NCBI RefSeq assembly: GCF_002980595.1
Contig: NZ_PVLQ01000012.1
Span: forward strand, 124,001 to 188,000
Source of the DNA: Malikia granosa
Lineage (GTDB): Bacteria; Pseudomonadota; Gammaproteobacteria; Burkholderiales; Burkholderiaceae_C
DNA: 64,000 nt
Direction: 5' to 3'
A program made the translations under genes and the position numbers. Shown here one piece after another: positions 8,855-19,911 of this stretch (the first letter of the stretch is position 1; the number at the start of each line of letters is the position of its first letter). The notes beneath the pieces are model-generated. The model ran no database searches, was not told the DNA's origin, and worked only from the letters and a program-made list of their open reading frames with translations.

Positions 8855-9874
8855 ATGAGACGCTATTCCCGCATTTCCGGTACCGGCAGCTACCTGCCGC
8901 CGCGCCGACTGACGAACGCCGACATGGTCGGCCTGCTGGCCGAACGCGGCATCGAGACCAGCGACGACTGGATCGTCGACCGCACCGGCATCCGCGCCCG
9001 CCATTACGCCGACGACGGCGTCAATGCCAGCGACCTCGGCCTGCAGGCCAGCCTGAAGGCGATCGAGGCTGCCGGCTGCCAGATCGGCGACATCGACCTG
9101 ATCATCGTCGCGACCTCCACGCCCGACATGGTCTTTCCCTCGACCGCCTCGATCCTGCAGCGCAAGCTGACTGAGTCGGCCGTGGCGCAGGGCCAGGCCG
9201 GCGCAGCGGGCGGTGCCGCCTTCGATGTGCAGGCGGTCTGCAGCGGCTTCATCTACGCGCTGACCATCGCCGACGCCATGATCCAGACCGGCGCCGCGAC
9301 GCGTGCGCTGGTGGTCGGCGCCGAGGTGTTCTCGCGCATCCTCGACTTCAAGGACCGCACCACCTGCGTGCTGTTCGGCGACGGCGCCGGCGCCGTGGTG
9401 CTCGAGGCCGTCGAGCATGACGGCAGCGGCCCGGCCGTGCTGGCCAGCGACATCCATGCCGACGGCCGCCATACCGGCATCCTGTGTGTGCCGGGCACGG
9501 TCAGCGGCGGCCAGGTGCTGGGCGACCCGCTGCTCAAGATGGACGGCCAGGCAGTGTTCAAGCTCGCCGTCGGCCTGCTCGAGACCGCCGCCAAGGCCGC
9601 GCTGGCCAAGGCCGGCATGACCGAGCCCGACGTCGACTGGCTGGTGCCGCACCAGGCCAACATCCGCATCATCCAGAGCACGGCGCGCAAGCTCAAGCTG
9701 TCGATGGACAAGGTGATCGTGACGGTGGACCAGCATGGCAACACCTCGGCCGCCTCGATCCCGCTCGCGCTCGACGAGGGCGTGCGCAGCGGCCGCATCC
9801 AGCCGGGCCAGACCGCGATGCTCGAAGGGGTGGGCGGCGGCTTTACCTGGGGTGCGGTGCTGCTGCGCCTGTGA
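8855..9874 (+). CDS. fabH: Beta-ketoacyl-ACP synthase III
   Basis: FabH condenses acetyl-CoA with malonyl-ACP to start type II fatty-acid synthesis. The catalytic triad is visible: Cys129 in QAVCSGF, His266 in VPHQAN and Asn296 in HGNTSAA. At 339 residues it is slightly longer than E. coli FabH because of an Ala/Gly-rich insertion ([10 protein letters not shown], 111-120) just before the active-site strand. The gene lies 41 bp after plsX and 31 bp before fabD, consistent with co-transcription. Confidence 0.97.
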   Translation: MRRYSRISGTGSYLPPRRLTNADMVGLLAERGIETSDDWIVDRTGIRARHYADDGVNASDLGLQASLKAIEAAGCQIGDIDLIIVATSTPDMVFPSTASILQRKLTESAVAQGQAGAAGGAAFDVQAVCSGFIYALTIADAMIQTGAATRALVVGAEVFSRILDFKDRTTCVLFGDGAGAVVLEAVEHDGSGPAVLASDIHADGRHTGILCVPGTVSGGQVLGDPLLKMDGQAVFKLAVGLLETAAKAALAKAGMTEPDVDWLVPHQANIRIIQSTARKLKLSMDKVIVTVDQHGNTSAASIPLALDEGVRSGRIQPGQTAMLEGVGGGFTWGAVLLRL

Positions 9875-9905
9875 TCCCCAAGACAAGACAGTTCAGAAAG
9901 CAAAC

Positions 9906-10856
9906 ATGAGCCACTTCGCATTCGTTTTTCCTGGCCAGGGCTCCCAGTCGGTCGGCATGCTCGACGCCTGGGGTGATCACCCGGTCCTGCTCGAGACACT
10001 CAAGGAAGCCTCCGACGCGCTCGGCGAGGACATCGGCCGGCTGATCCACGAAGGCCCCAAGGAAGCGCTCGCGCTGACCACCAACACCCAGCCGGTGATG
10101 CTGGTCGGTGCCGTCGCCGCCTGGCGCATCTGGCTGGCCGAGGGCGGCGCGCTGCCGGCCGCGGTCGCCGGCCATTCGCTCGGCGAGTACTCGGCGCTGG
10201 TCGCCGCCGGCTCGCTGACCCTGGCCCAGGCCGCGCCGCTGGTGCGCTTCCGCGCCCAGGCGATGCAGGACGCGGTGCCGGTCGGTGCCGGCGCCATGGC
10301 GGCTATCCTGGGGCTGGACCCCGAGGGCGTCAAGGTCGGCTGCGCCGAGGCGCAGGCGCTGTTCGCCGCCGACAGCGGCGAAGTGGTCGAGGCCGTCAAC
10401 TTCAACGATGCCGCGCAGACCGTGATCGCCGGCAGCAAGGCCGCGGTCGAGAAGGCCTGCGAGGTGCTGAAGGCCAAGGGCGCCAAGCGCGCGCTGCCGC
10501 TGCCGGTCTCGGCGCCGTTCCACTCCAGCCTGATGAAGCCGGCGGCCGAGCGTCTGAAGGAAAAGCTGGCCGATACCGTCTTCGCCGTCCCGCAGATCCC
10601 GGTGCTCAACAACATCGATGTCGCGGTCGAGACTGAGGTGGAGCGCATCCGCGACGCGCTGTATCGCCAGGCCTTCGGCCCGGTGCGCTGGGTCGAGAGC
10701 GTGCGCGCGCTGAAGGCCCGCGGCATCGGCCACATCATCGAATGCGGCCCCGGCAAGGCGCTGACCGGCATGGTCAAGCGCATCGATGCCGAGCTGGTGG
10801 CCGCCGCCATCAACGACCCGGCCACGCTGGCCGAAGTCAAGGCCTTGCTGGCCTGA
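9906..10856 (+). CDS. fabD: Malonyl-CoA:ACP transacylase
   Basis: FabD loads malonyl groups onto acyl carrier protein. The 316-residue protein has the N-terminal FPGQGSQSVGM (8-18), the nucleophile elbow GHSLGEYSAL (89-98) with Ser91, and APFHSSLM (203-210) with catalytic His206. The start at ATG 9906 gives the canonical N-terminus MSHFAFVFPGQGSQ. fabG follows 10 bp downstream. Confidence 0.97.
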   Translation: MSHFAFVFPGQGSQSVGMLDAWGDHPVLLETLKEASDALGEDIGRLIHEGPKEALALTTNTQPVMLVGAVAAWRIWLAEGGALPAAVAGHSLGEYSALVAAGSLTLAQAAPLVRFRAQAMQDAVPVGAGAMAAILGLDPEGVKVGCAEAQALFAADSGEVVEAVNFNDAAQTVIAGSKAAVEKACEVLKAKGAKRALPLPVSAPFHSSLMKPAAERLKEKLADTVFAVPQIPVLNNIDVAVETEVERIRDALYRQAFGPVRWVESVRALKARGIGHIIECGPGKALTGMVKRIDAELVAAAINDPATLAEVKALLA

Positions 10857-10866
10857 AGGAATCCCC

Positions 10867-11616
10867 ATGTCTGACAACCAAACCCCCGCCCAGGTTGCCC
10901 TGGTCACCGGCGCCTCGCGCGGCATCGGCGCGGCGATCGCGCTCGAACTGGCCCGCCAGGGCTACCAGGTCATTGGCACCGCCACCTCGGACGAGGGCGC
11001 AGCCAAGATCGGCGCCACCCTGTCGGTTTTTGCCGGCTGCCGTGGCGCCAAGCTCGACGTCAACGACGCCGCCGCCGGCGAAGCCCTGATCGACGCCATC
11101 GTCAAGGAGCAGGGCGGGCTGCAGGTGCTGGTCAACAACGCCGGCATCACGCGCGACATGCTCGCGATGCGCCTGAAGGACGAGGACTGGGATGCGGTGC
11201 TCGACACCAACCTCAAGGCCGTGTTCCGCATGAGCCGCGCCGTCATCAAGCCGATGATGAAGCAGCGCTACGGCCGCATCATCAGCATCACCAGCGTGGT
11301 GGGTGCCTCCGGCAACCCGGGCCAGGCCAACTACGCGGCCGCCAAGGCCGGCGTCGCCGGCATGACGCGCGCGCTGGCACGCGAGCTCGGCAGCCGCCAC
11401 ATCACCGTCAACTGCGTCGCACCCGGCTTCATCGAGACCGACATGACCGGCTCGCTGCCCGAGGCGCAGCAGCAGGCCTTGCTGGGCCAGATTCCGCTCG
11501 GACGCCTGGGCAAGCCGGCCGAGATCGCGCATGCCGTGGCCTTCCTCGCCAGCCCGCGCGCGGGCTATGTGACGGGCCAGGAGCTGCATGTCAACGGCGG
11601 CATGTTCATGGCCTGA
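10867..11616 (+). CDS. fabG: 3-oxoacyl-ACP reductase
   Basis: FabG reduces beta-ketoacyl-ACP with NADPH in fatty-acid elongation. It is a 249-residue short-chain dehydrogenase with the cofactor motif GASRGIG (15-21), NNAG (90-93) and the catalytic Ser143, Tyr156 and Lys160 (SITSVVGAS, NYAAAK). An AAGGAATCC ribosome-binding region precedes the ATG. A 143-bp gap with a GC-rich hairpin separates it from acpP, which is normally expressed much more strongly. Confidence 0.97.
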   Translation: MSDNQTPAQVALVTGASRGIGAAIALELARQGYQVIGTATSDEGAAKIGATLSVFAGCRGAKLDVNDAAAGEALIDAIVKEQGGLQVLVNNAGITRDMLAMRLKDEDWDAVLDTNLKAVFRMSRAVIKPMMKQRYGRIISITSVVGASGNPGQANYAAAKAGVAGMTRALARELGSRHITVNCVAPGFIETDMTGSLPEAQQQALLGQIPLGRLGKPAEIAHAVAFLASPRAGYVTGQELHVNGGMFMA

Positions 11617-11665
11617 TCGGGGTCCGACTCGCGAATCGGATAACATCGGCCCCGGCTAGCCGCCA

Positions 11666-11687
11666 GGGGCCGGGCCGGACCGGCCCC
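11666..11687 (+). repeat. GC-rich hairpin between fabG and acpP
   Basis: An 8-bp stem GGGGCCGG (11666-11673)/CCGGCCCC (11680-11687) with a 6-nt loop. No U-tract follows, so it is not a standard intrinsic terminator; it may protect or process the mRNA end. A TAGAAT box at 11719-11724, without an obvious -35 partner, could be the acpP promoter. Confidence 0.6.
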
Positions 11688-11759
11688 GCTTAGGCAGAAC
11701 TGCCGACGCCGGCCCGGCTAGAATGGCGGCACAGTTTTCAACCACCCTCAGAGGGAAAT

Positions 11760-11996
11760 ATGAGCGATATCGAAGCACGCGTGAAGAAAATCATTGCCGA
11801 ACAACTCGGCGTGGAAGAGTCCCAGGTGACCAACGAGAAGTCCTTCGTGGCCGATCTGGGCGCTGACTCCCTCGACACCGTGGAGCTGGTGATGGCCCTG
11901 GAAGATGCCTTCGGCATCGAAATCCCGGACGAAGACGCCGAGAAGATCACCACGGTGCAAAACGCCATCGACTACGCAGTCGCCAACCAGAAGTAA
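11760..11996 (+). CDS. acpP: Acyl carrier protein
   Basis: AcpP carries acyl intermediates as thioesters on a 4'-phosphopantetheine arm. The 78-residue acidic protein has the attachment motif GADSLDT with Ser37. The AGAGGGAAAT sequence before the ATG is a good ribosome binding site. The holo-form is made by AcpS, encoded at 23247-23669. fabF starts 6 bp after the stop. Confidence 0.98.
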   Translation: MSDIEARVKKIIAEQLGVEESQVTNEKSFVADLGADSLDTVELVMALEDAFGIEIPDEDAEKITTVQNAIDYAVANQK

Positions 11997-12002
11997 GCAT
12001 CC

Positions 12003-13247
12003 ATGAGCCGCCGCCGTGTCGTCGTGACCGGTCTGGGCTGCCTCTCTCCCGTGGGCAACACGGTAGAGGCTTCCTGGGCCAACCTGCTCGCTGGTCAGTC
12101 CGGCATCGACCTGATCACCAAGTTCGATGCCAGCAACTTCGCCTGCAAGATCGCAGGTGAGGTCAAGGGCTTTGACCTGGAGTCCTACATCAGCGCCAAG
12201 GAAGCGCGGACCATGGACAGCTTCATCCACTACGGCATTGCCGCGGCCGCCCAGGCCGTGGCCGATGCCGGCCTGCCGACAGGCGAGGCGCTGGGTGAAG
12301 AGGAGGCCACGCGCATCGGCTGCGTGATCGGCTCGGGCATCGGCGGCTTGCCCCTGATCGAGAACACCCGGGACGAACTGGTGAGCCGCGGCCCGCGCCG
12401 CATCTCGCCGTTCTTCGTCCCGGCCTCGATCATCAACATGATTGCCGGCCATGTGTCGATGCGCTTTGGCTTCAAGGGGCCGAACCTCGCTGTCGTCACC
12501 GCCTGCACCACCGGCCTGCATTGCATCGGCGAGGCCGGCCGCATGATCGAATACGGCGACGCCGACGTGGTCGTCGCCGGTGGCTCCGAAGCCACCGTCT
12601 CGCCGCTGGGCGTGGGCGGCTTCGCGGCCATGCGTGCGCTCTCGACGCGCAACGATGATCCCAAGACCGCATCCCGTCCCTGGGACAAGGACCGCGACGG
12701 CTTCGTGCTCGGCGAGGGCGCTGGCGTGATGGTGCTCGAGGAGTACGAGCACGCCAAGGCGCGCGGTGCCAAGATCTACGCCGAGTTGCTGGGCTACGGC
12801 ATGAGCGCCGATGCCGGCCACATGACCGCGCCGAGCATGGACGGCCCGCGTCGCGCCATGCTCAATGCGCTGCGCAATGCCGGCGTCAATGCCGACCAGA
12901 TCGACTACCTGAACGCGCACGGCACCTCGACCCCGCTGGGCGACATCAACGAGACCAAGGCGATCAAGGCCGCGCTGGGTGACCATGCGCACAAGATCGT
13001 CGTGAACTCGACCAAGTCCATGACGGGCCACCTGCTGGGTGGCGCGGGCGGCATCGAGAGCATCTTCACGGTGCTCGCGCTGCACCACCAGATCAGCCCG
13101 CCGACCATGAACATCTTCAACCAGGACCCCGAGTGCGACCTGGACTACTGCGCCAACCAGGCGCGCGAGATGAAGATCGACTACGCGCTGAAGAACAACT
13201 TCGGCTTCGGCGGCACCAACGGTTCCCTGGTGTTCAAGCGCGTCTGA
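12003..13247 (+). CDS. fabF: Beta-ketoacyl-ACP synthase II
   Basis: FabF elongates acyl-ACP chains, including the temperature-dependent C16:1 to C18:1 step. The 414-residue thiolase-fold enzyme has Cys168 in [10 protein letters not shown], His306 in [11 protein letters not shown] and His343 in [13 protein letters not shown], the Cys-His-His set of KAS I/II enzymes, plus a C-terminal [14 protein letters not shown] loop. It closes the fatty-acid cluster; a small membrane-protein gene follows 14 bp downstream. Confidence 0.97.
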   Translation: MSRRRVVVTGLGCLSPVGNTVEASWANLLAGQSGIDLITKFDASNFACKIAGEVKGFDLESYISAKEARTMDSFIHYGIAAAAQAVADAGLPTGEALGEEEATRIGCVIGSGIGGLPLIENTRDELVSRGPRRISPFFVPASIINMIAGHVSMRFGFKGPNLAVVTACTTGLHCIGEAGRMIEYGDADVVVAGGSEATVSPLGVGGFAAMRALSTRNDDPKTASRPWDKDRDGFVLGEGAGVMVLEEYEHAKARGAKIYAELLGYGMSADAGHMTAPSMDGPRRAMLNALRNAGVNADQIDYLNAHGTSTPLGDINETKAIKAALGDHAHKIVVNSTKSMTGHLLGGAGGIESIFTVLALHHQISPPTMNIFNQDPECDLDYCANQAREMKIDYALKNNFGFGGTNGSLVFKRV

Positions 13248-13261
13248 CCCCGCCCTGAGCC

Positions 13262-13780
13262 ATGCACAGCGCCCCTTCGGTGGAATACCCGGCGGGGCGT
13301 TCTGCTTTCCAGGGCCGGCTCGAAGGCTTGCTGCTGCTGGCCTGGCTGGCCATGCAGCTGGCCTGGTGGCTCTCGCTCAAGGGCGGAGCGCTGCCCGGCG
13401 CCTGGTGGTTCTCGGCCCTGCTCGGGCTGTTGCTCTGGGTGGTGACGCGCTGGCGCTCGCACCAGCCGTTCGCTGGCCGGTTGTGCTGGGAGCCGGTGCC
13501 GCCGCCGGGCGCCGATGCAGCGCCGCTGCCAGGCCAGGCCGGCCGGCCGGGGCGCTGGACCTGGCGCAGCGCGGCCTATCGCCATGGCACCGAGCTCGCC
13601 GGTCTGCACTGGGCGCTCGACCTGCAGGACCGGGTGCTGCTGCGGCTGGACAATGCCGCCGGCCTGGGCTGGTGGGTCTGGCTCGAGCGCGACAGCGCGC
13701 CCGCCGACTGGCAGGCCCTGCGCGTCGCGCTGGTGGCCTGGCGCGAGGCGGGACGACGCGCCGCGGGGCAGGGGACATGA
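13262..13780 (+). CDS. Small two-helix membrane protein, possibly YgfX/CptA-like
   Basis: The 172-residue product has two predicted transmembrane segments close together (about 22-40 and 46-63) followed by a soluble C-terminal domain. The ending, LLRLDNAAGLGWWVWLERD then DWQALRVALV, resembles the C-terminal part of YgfX/CptA inner-membrane proteins (a hydrophobic strand, a tryptophan, then an acidic DWxxLR helix). That is inference from layout and a short match, not a firm assignment. It sits between fabF and rpoE, and the sigma gene starts 57 bp downstream, so the two could be co-transcribed. Confidence 0.6.
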   Translation: MHSAPSVEYPAGRSAFQGRLEGLLLLAWLAMQLAWWLSLKGGALPGAWWFSALLGLLLWVVTRWRSHQPFAGRLCWEPVPPPGADAAPLPGQAGRPGRWTWRSAAYRHGTELAGLHWALDLQDRVLLRLDNAAGLGWWVWLERDSAPADWQALRVALVAWREAGRRAAGQGT

Positions 13781-13837
13781 GCGGCCCGGCCCCGATCCGG
13801 CTTGCAGCCAGGCGGCGGGACGGATAGAGTCGGTCCA

Positions 13838-14476
13838 ATGGTTCCGGGTCCGTCCAACACTTCTTCCGCCCACAGCGACTGGCTGCTGGTGCAGCGCACG
13901 CTGGCCGGCGAGATGCGGGCTTTCGAGCTGCTCGTGCTCAAGTACCAGCGCCGGGTCGAGCGCCTGATCGGACGCCTGGTGCGCGACCCCGGCCTGGTCG
14001 AGGACCTTGCGCAGGAAACCTTCATCCGCGCCTACCGCGCCCTGGCCCGCTTCCGCGGCGAGTCGGCCTTCTACACCTGGCTGTACCGGATCGCGGTCAA
14101 TACCGCCAAGCGGCAGCTCGCCGAGCTCAGCCGCGACCCGGTGCTCAGCCTGAGCGCGCTCGAATCCGGTGCCGACGATGAAACTTCCGGCGCCATGCAT
14201 GAACTAATGCTGCAGGCGACCGATGACGCCACCCCGGAGGCCCTGCTCGCGAGCAAGGAAATCGCCCAGGCGGTCAATGCCGCGATGGAGGCATTGCCGC
14301 CCGAACTGTCCCAGGCCATCGCGCTGCGCGAGATCGAGGGCTTGAGCTACGACGCGATCGCGCAGCAGCTCGCCTGTCCGATCGGCACCGTCAGGTCGCG
14401 CATTTTCCGTGCCCGCGAGGCGATCTCGGTCCGTATCAAACCCCTGCTGGAGCGCCAGGGCGGCAAGCGCTGGTGA
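13838..14476 (+). CDS. rpoE: RNA polymerase sigma factor RpoE (ECF, AlgU/RpoE type)
   Basis: This extracytoplasmic-function sigma factor directs the envelope-stress response. The 212-residue product has region 2 (about 28-95, with FELLVLKYQRRV, DLAQETFIRAYRAL and FYTWLYRIAVNTAKR) and region 4 (about 145-197, with LPPELSQAIALREIEGLSY and GTVRSRIFRAREA). Similarity is highest to the RpoE/AlgU subgroup controlled by RseA-type anti-sigma factors, and such a gene follows. ATG 13838 was preferred over ATG 13802 because the extra 12 residues look unrelated to the family. Confidence 0.93.
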   Translation: MVPGPSNTSSAHSDWLLVQRTLAGEMRAFELLVLKYQRRVERLIGRLVRDPGLVEDLAQETFIRAYRALARFRGESAFYTWLYRIAVNTAKRQLAELSRDPVLSLSALESGADDETSGAMHELMLQATDDATPEALLASKEIAQAVNAAMEALPPELSQAIALREIEGLSYDAIAQQLACPIGTVRSRIFRAREAISVRIKPLLERQGGKRW

Positions 14477-14508
14477 GGCCCGCTGCCCGTTTTCCATTTG
14501 TGCCACCT

Positions 14509-14970
14509 ATGAATTCGCCACAGAACCCCGATGCCCTGCCGGCATCGCCTGCCGAGGGGCGCGAGTCCCTGTCCGCCCTGGTCGACGGCGAATGCCGGCC
14601 CGAGGAGCTGGCCGCCCTGCTGCGTGCCGGCCCGCAGCGCCAGGCGCTGGGCGCCGACTGGGCTTGCTTCCAGGCGGTCGGTGCCGCCCTGCGCCAGCAG
14701 GCCGGCGACGACCTGCGCCCGCCCTCGGCCGACTTTGCCGCGGCCGTGATGGCCCGCCTGGCCAGCGAAGCCCTGCCCGGCGCCGCCGAGGTCGCCGAGA
14801 TGCCGCCGCAGGTCAGGGCGCGCGCCGCCGCCAACGACGAGCACTGGCGCTGGAAATGGGTCGCGGGCCTGGCCGCCTGCGCGGCCGCCGCCGCCTTCGG
14901 TTGGCAGCTGCTCGACCACGAGGCGGCGGCCGGTCCCGAACTGGCCAAGGCGCAGCCGGCGACCCGATGA
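14509..14970 (+). CDS. rseA: RseA-family anti-sigma factor, short periplasmic tail
   Basis: RseA/MucA proteins hold RpoE at the inner membrane until DegS and RseP cleave them. The N-terminal region ESLSALVDGECRPEELAALL (19-38) matches the sigma-binding part of the family. One transmembrane helix (about 117-135) follows. At 153 residues the protein has only about 18 residues beyond the membrane, much shorter than E. coli RseA, whose periplasmic domain binds RseB. No rseB follows. The short tail and missing rseB fit each other and suggest simplified stress sensing. The stop codon overlaps the next ATG as ATGA. Confidence 0.8.
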   Translation: MNSPQNPDALPASPAEGRESLSALVDGECRPEELAALLRAGPQRQALGADWACFQAVGAALRQQAGDDLRPPSADFAAAVMARLASEALPGAAEVAEMPPQVRARAAANDEHWRWKWVAGLAACAAAAAFGWQLLDHEAAAGPELAKAQPATR

Positions 14971-15035
14971 AGCCCGCGCGCGCCTTCCTGCTGGCGCGCG
15001 CAGCCCTTGATCTGCCGGCTGGCGCCCTCATCTGA
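14967..15035 (+). pseudogene. 22-codon ORF at the rseB position, possible rseB remnant
   Basis: An ATG overlapping the rseA stop (ATGA, 14967-14970) opens a 22-codon frame whose start (MKPARAFLLARAALDL) looks like the basic and hydrophobic parts of a signal peptide, then stops at TGA 15033-15035. In related operons rseB, a secreted protein, begins at this place. A perfect 9-bp hairpin, GCGCGCGCC (14976-14984)/GGCGCGCGC (14993-15001), lies inside it. It could be a remnant of rseB, a leader ORF or a chance frame. Confidence 0.35.
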
Positions 15036-15066
15036 AGCCGGTCATCGCTACTCTGGAGAGCCGTAC

Positions 15067-16557
15067 ATGCCGATTTCCCAATCGCTGCTCCGACGCCTGA
15101 AGTCCACTCCCCTGGTGCTGGGTGCCGCCCTCACCGCGGCGACCGTCCTCTGGCAGCCGGGAGCCAGCCTGGCCCAGACCGCCAGCGCGCCCGCCGCCAG
15201 CAGCGCGCGCGGACTGCCCGATTTCGCCGACCTCGCCGAGCAGGTCGGCCCCTCGGTGGTCAACATCCGGACCATCGAGAAGGTCAGCCAGAGCCAGGCC
15301 GGCAGCCAGGAAGAGCAGATGCTCGAGTTCTTCCGCCGCTTCGGCCTGCCGGTGCCGCCGGGCGCCAGCCCGCGCGGTCCGCGCCAGAACCGGGGCCCCG
15401 AGGAGCGTCCGAGCGGCGTCGGATCGGGCTTCGTGCTGAGTGCCGACGGCTTCATCATGACCAATGCCCATGTGGTCGAAGGCGCCGACCAGGTCATCGT
15501 GACGCTGACCGACAAGCGCGAGTTCAAGGCCAAGGTCATCGGCGCCGACAAGCGCAGCGATGTCGCGGTGGTCAAGATCGAGGCGCGCGGCCTGCAGCCG
15601 GTCAGGATCGGCGACATCGGTCGCCTGCGCGTCGGCGAATGGGTGATGGCGATCGGCTCGCCGTTCGGCCTCGAGAGCACGGTGACCGCCGGCATCGTCA
15701 GCGCCAAGCAGCGCGAGACCGGCGACTACCTGCCCTTCATCCAGACCGACGTCGCGATCAACCCCGGCAACTCGGGCGGGCCGCTGATCAACCTGCGCGG
15801 CGAGGTGGTCGGCATCAACAGCCAGATCTACTCGCGCTCGGGCGGCTTCCAGGGCATCTCGTTCGCGATCCCGATCGACGAGGCGGTGCGCGTGTCGGAC
15901 CAGCTGCGCGCCAGCGGCAAGGTCACGCGCGGGCGCATCGGCGTCTCGATCGCCGGCGTCGACCCGGACATCGCCGAATCGCTCGGCTTGAAGAAGGCCG
16001 AGGGCGCGCTGGTGCGCGGTGTCGAGGAAGGCTCTCCGGCAGCCAAGGCCGGGGTCGAGGCCGGCGACATCATCGTCAAGTTCGATGGCAAGGCGGTCGA
16101 GAAGTCGATCGACCTGCCGCGCCTGGTCGGCAACACCAAGCCCGGCAGCAAGGTCGGCCTGACGGTGTGGCGCCGCGGCGCCTACAAGGACCTGCGCTTG
16201 ACCGTGGTCGCGCTCGAGGAGGAGAGGGTCGCCAAGGCGGCCGGCAGCGAGAAGCCGCCGGCCAAGCCCTCGGGCGCGGCGCAGGCGTTCGGATTGACCC
16301 TGCGCGAGCTCGATGCCGAGGAAAAGGCCGAGCTCAAGCTGCGCGGCGGCCTGGTCGTGCTCGATGCCAGTGGTGCCGCCGCGCGTGCCGGGCTCGGCGA
16401 GGGCGACGTGATCCTGGCGGTGGCGAACCGGGAAGTCCTCGGGCTGAAGGACTTCGAGGCGGCGCTGGCCGGCCTCGACAAGGGGCGCGCGGTCAACCTG
16501 CTGGTGCGCCGTGGCGACTGGGTCCAGTACTTCGTGATCCGGCCGAATTCGCGTTGA
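15067..16557 (+). CDS. degP: Periplasmic serine protease DegP/MucD
   Basis: DegP-type proteases degrade misfolded envelope proteins and are typical sigma-E targets. The 496-residue precursor has a signal peptide (about 1-36, ending near ASLAQ), a trypsin-like domain with His135 (TNAHVV), Asp165 (RSDVAV) and Ser236 (GNSGG), and two PDZ domains (about 275-370 and 400-490). Start ATG 15067 is preceded by TGGAGAG. Position after rpoE-rseA matches MucD of the alg/muc operon. A hairpin with a T-run separates it from lepA. Confidence 0.95.
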   Translation: MPISQSLLRRLKSTPLVLGAALTAATVLWQPGASLAQTASAPAASSARGLPDFADLAEQVGPSVVNIRTIEKVSQSQAGSQEEQMLEFFRRFGLPVPPGASPRGPRQNRGPEERPSGVGSGFVLSADGFIMTNAHVVEGADQVIVTLTDKREFKAKVIGADKRSDVAVVKIEARGLQPVRIGDIGRLRVGEWVMAIGSPFGLESTVTAGIVSAKQRETGDYLPFIQTDVAINPGNSGGPLINLRGEVVGINSQIYSRSGGFQGISFAIPIDEAVRVSDQLRASGKVTRGRIGVSIAGVDPDIAESLGLKKAEGALVRGVEEGSPAAKAGVEAGDIIVKFDGKAVEKSIDLPRLVGNTKPGSKVGLTVWRRGAYKDLRLTVVALEEERVAKAAGSEKPPAKPSGAAQAFGLTLRELDAEEKAELKLRGGLVVLDASGAAARAGLGEGDVILAVANREVLGLKDFEAALAGLDKGRAVNLLVRRGDWVQYFVIRPNSR

Positions 16558-16613
16558 TCGGGCTTTTGCCTACAATCGAGCCTTAGCTTCTGTATAGCCA
16601 GACTCCGGCTCTG

Positions 16614-16647
16614 GGCGCGTCAATTCCTGGCGCGCCTGTTTTTTTGT
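16614..16647 (+). terminator. Intrinsic terminator between degP and lepA
   Basis: Stem GGCGCG (16614-16619)/CGCGCC (16631-16636), extended by two wobble pairs, is followed by TGTTTTTTTGTT (16637-16648). It ends about 45 bp before lepA. A TACAAT box (16571-16576) lies upstream of the hairpin, so it may act as a leader attenuator of lepA as well as the end of the degP transcript. Confidence 0.7.
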
Positions 16648-16690
16648 TGGGCAGCCTGCCCGCTCCGCCGGACATGTCCGACCGCTCGCG

Positions 16691-18501
<1,811 letters not shown>

Positions 18502-18502
<1 letters not shown>

Positions 18503-19482
18503 TGAGCGACGAAAAGATGGCGACGCTGACCGGCGTCCTGCTGGCGGCCTTCGGCGGCTACGGCCTGGCCTGGTACCTGGGCCTGGTCGAGGGCAACTTC
18601 GCCCTGCTGCTGTTCCTGGCCACGGTCGTGACCGGCATCTACTGGGTGGCCGAGAAGCTGGTCTTCCTGCCGCGCCGCCGCGCTGCCGCCGACCATCTGG
18701 CGGCCGAGCAGGCGCGCCGCGGCGCCGAGCTCGACAAGATCGGTGTCAAGGGCGACAGCGTCGACATCGCGGCCGCGCAGCACAAGCTGCTGGCCCAGCC
18801 CTGGTGGCTGGACTGGACCGCCGGCCTGTTCCCGGTCATCGTGGTGGTGTTCCTGCTGCGCAGCTTCCTGTTCGAGCCGTTCAAGATCCCGTCCGGCTCG
18901 ATGATTCCGACCCTGCGCGTGGGCGACCTGATCCTGGTCAACAAGTTCCACTACGGCGTGCGCCTGCCGGTGCTCAACCGCAAGGTCATCGACAACCACG
19001 AGCCGCAGCGCGGCGACGTGATGGTGTTCCGCTACCCGCCGCAGCCCAGCCTGGACTACATCAAGCGCGTGATCGGCGTGCCGGGCGACGAGGTGGCCTA
19101 CCTGAACAAGCGCCTGACCGTCAACGGCCAGCCCGTTCCCACCGTCAAGGCGCCCGAGTTCTTCGATTCCGAATCGATGCGTTATGCGCGCCAGTTCGAG
19201 GAGCGCCATGGCGGCAAGACCTACCGCACGCTCAACGACGACGAGCGTCCGGCCTTCATTCCCGGCGCCAGCGACTTCCCGTACAAGGACCAGTGCCGCT
19301 ACAGCGTCGAGGGCGTGGTCTGCAAGGTGCCGGCCGGCCACTACTTCATGATGGGCGACAATCGGGACAATTCGCTCGACTCGCGCTACTGGGGCTTCGT
19401 GCCCGAGGCCAACATCGTCGGCAAGGCCTTCTTCGTCTGGATGAATTTCGGCGACCTGGGCCGCATCGGCACCTTCGAGTGA
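18502..19482 (+). CDS. lepB: Signal peptidase I
   Basis: LepB removes signal peptides from secreted pre-proteins at the outer face of the inner membrane. The 326-residue protein has two N-terminal transmembrane segments (about 7-26 and 33-52), a third before the catalytic domain (108-123), the nucleophile Ser133 in IPSGSMIPTL, the general base Lys188 in DYIKRVIG, and a late GDNRDNSLDSRYWG box. Two ATGs are adjacent (18499 and 18502); I chose 18502 because it sits at a better distance from the GGAGG at 18493-18497. It could process DegP, DctP and the other secreted proteins here. Confidence 0.95.
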
Positions 19483-19541
19483 TGGGCAATCCACCCGCCA
19501 GCCTTTAAGATGCGGGCAGGGTGGTAGCCGGGAGGGCGATG

Positions 19542-19883
19542 ATGAAAAGACAAGAGCGAGGCCTGGGTCTGGTCGGTCTGATCCTGGTCAGTGCGATGGT
19601 GGCGGTGTTCGGTCTGGTGCTGGTGCAGGTGGTGCCGACCGTGATCGAGTACCAGACCATCCAGCGCGCCGCCCAGCGTGCTGCCCAGGGCAACACGGTG
19701 GCCGAGGTGCGCAACCTGTTCGACAAGGCCGCCGCCATCGATGACATCCACTCGATCGACGGTCGCGACCTCGAGATCAGCAAGCAGAACGACCAGGTGA
19801 TCGTCGAATTCGCCTACGAACGCGAGATCCACCTGGCCGGCCCGGCCTGGCTGGTCATGCGCTATTCCGGCCGCTCGAAGTGA
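19542..19883 (+). CDS. DUF4845 membrane-anchored protein
   Basis: The 113-residue product starts with a basic segment (MKRQERG), then one transmembrane helix (about 8-30, GLGLVGLILVSAMVAVFGLV), then a soluble domain beginning with VVPTVIEYQTIQRAAQRAA. This matches the DUF4845 family, which recurs between lepB and rnc in beta- and gammaproteobacteria. The function is unknown; the layout resembles a pilin-like or single-pass periplasmic protein. ATG 19542 is preferred to 19539 because GGAGGG (19531-19536) is better spaced. Confidence 0.85.
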   Translation: MKRQERGLGLVGLILVSAMVAVFGLVLVQVVPTVIEYQTIQRAAQRAAQGNTVAEVRNLFDKAAAIDDIHSIDGRDLEISKQNDQVIVEFAYEREIHLAGPAWLVMRYSGRSK

Positions 19884-19911
19884 GCGCCGGCCTGAAGGGA
19901 ACACACAGCTT

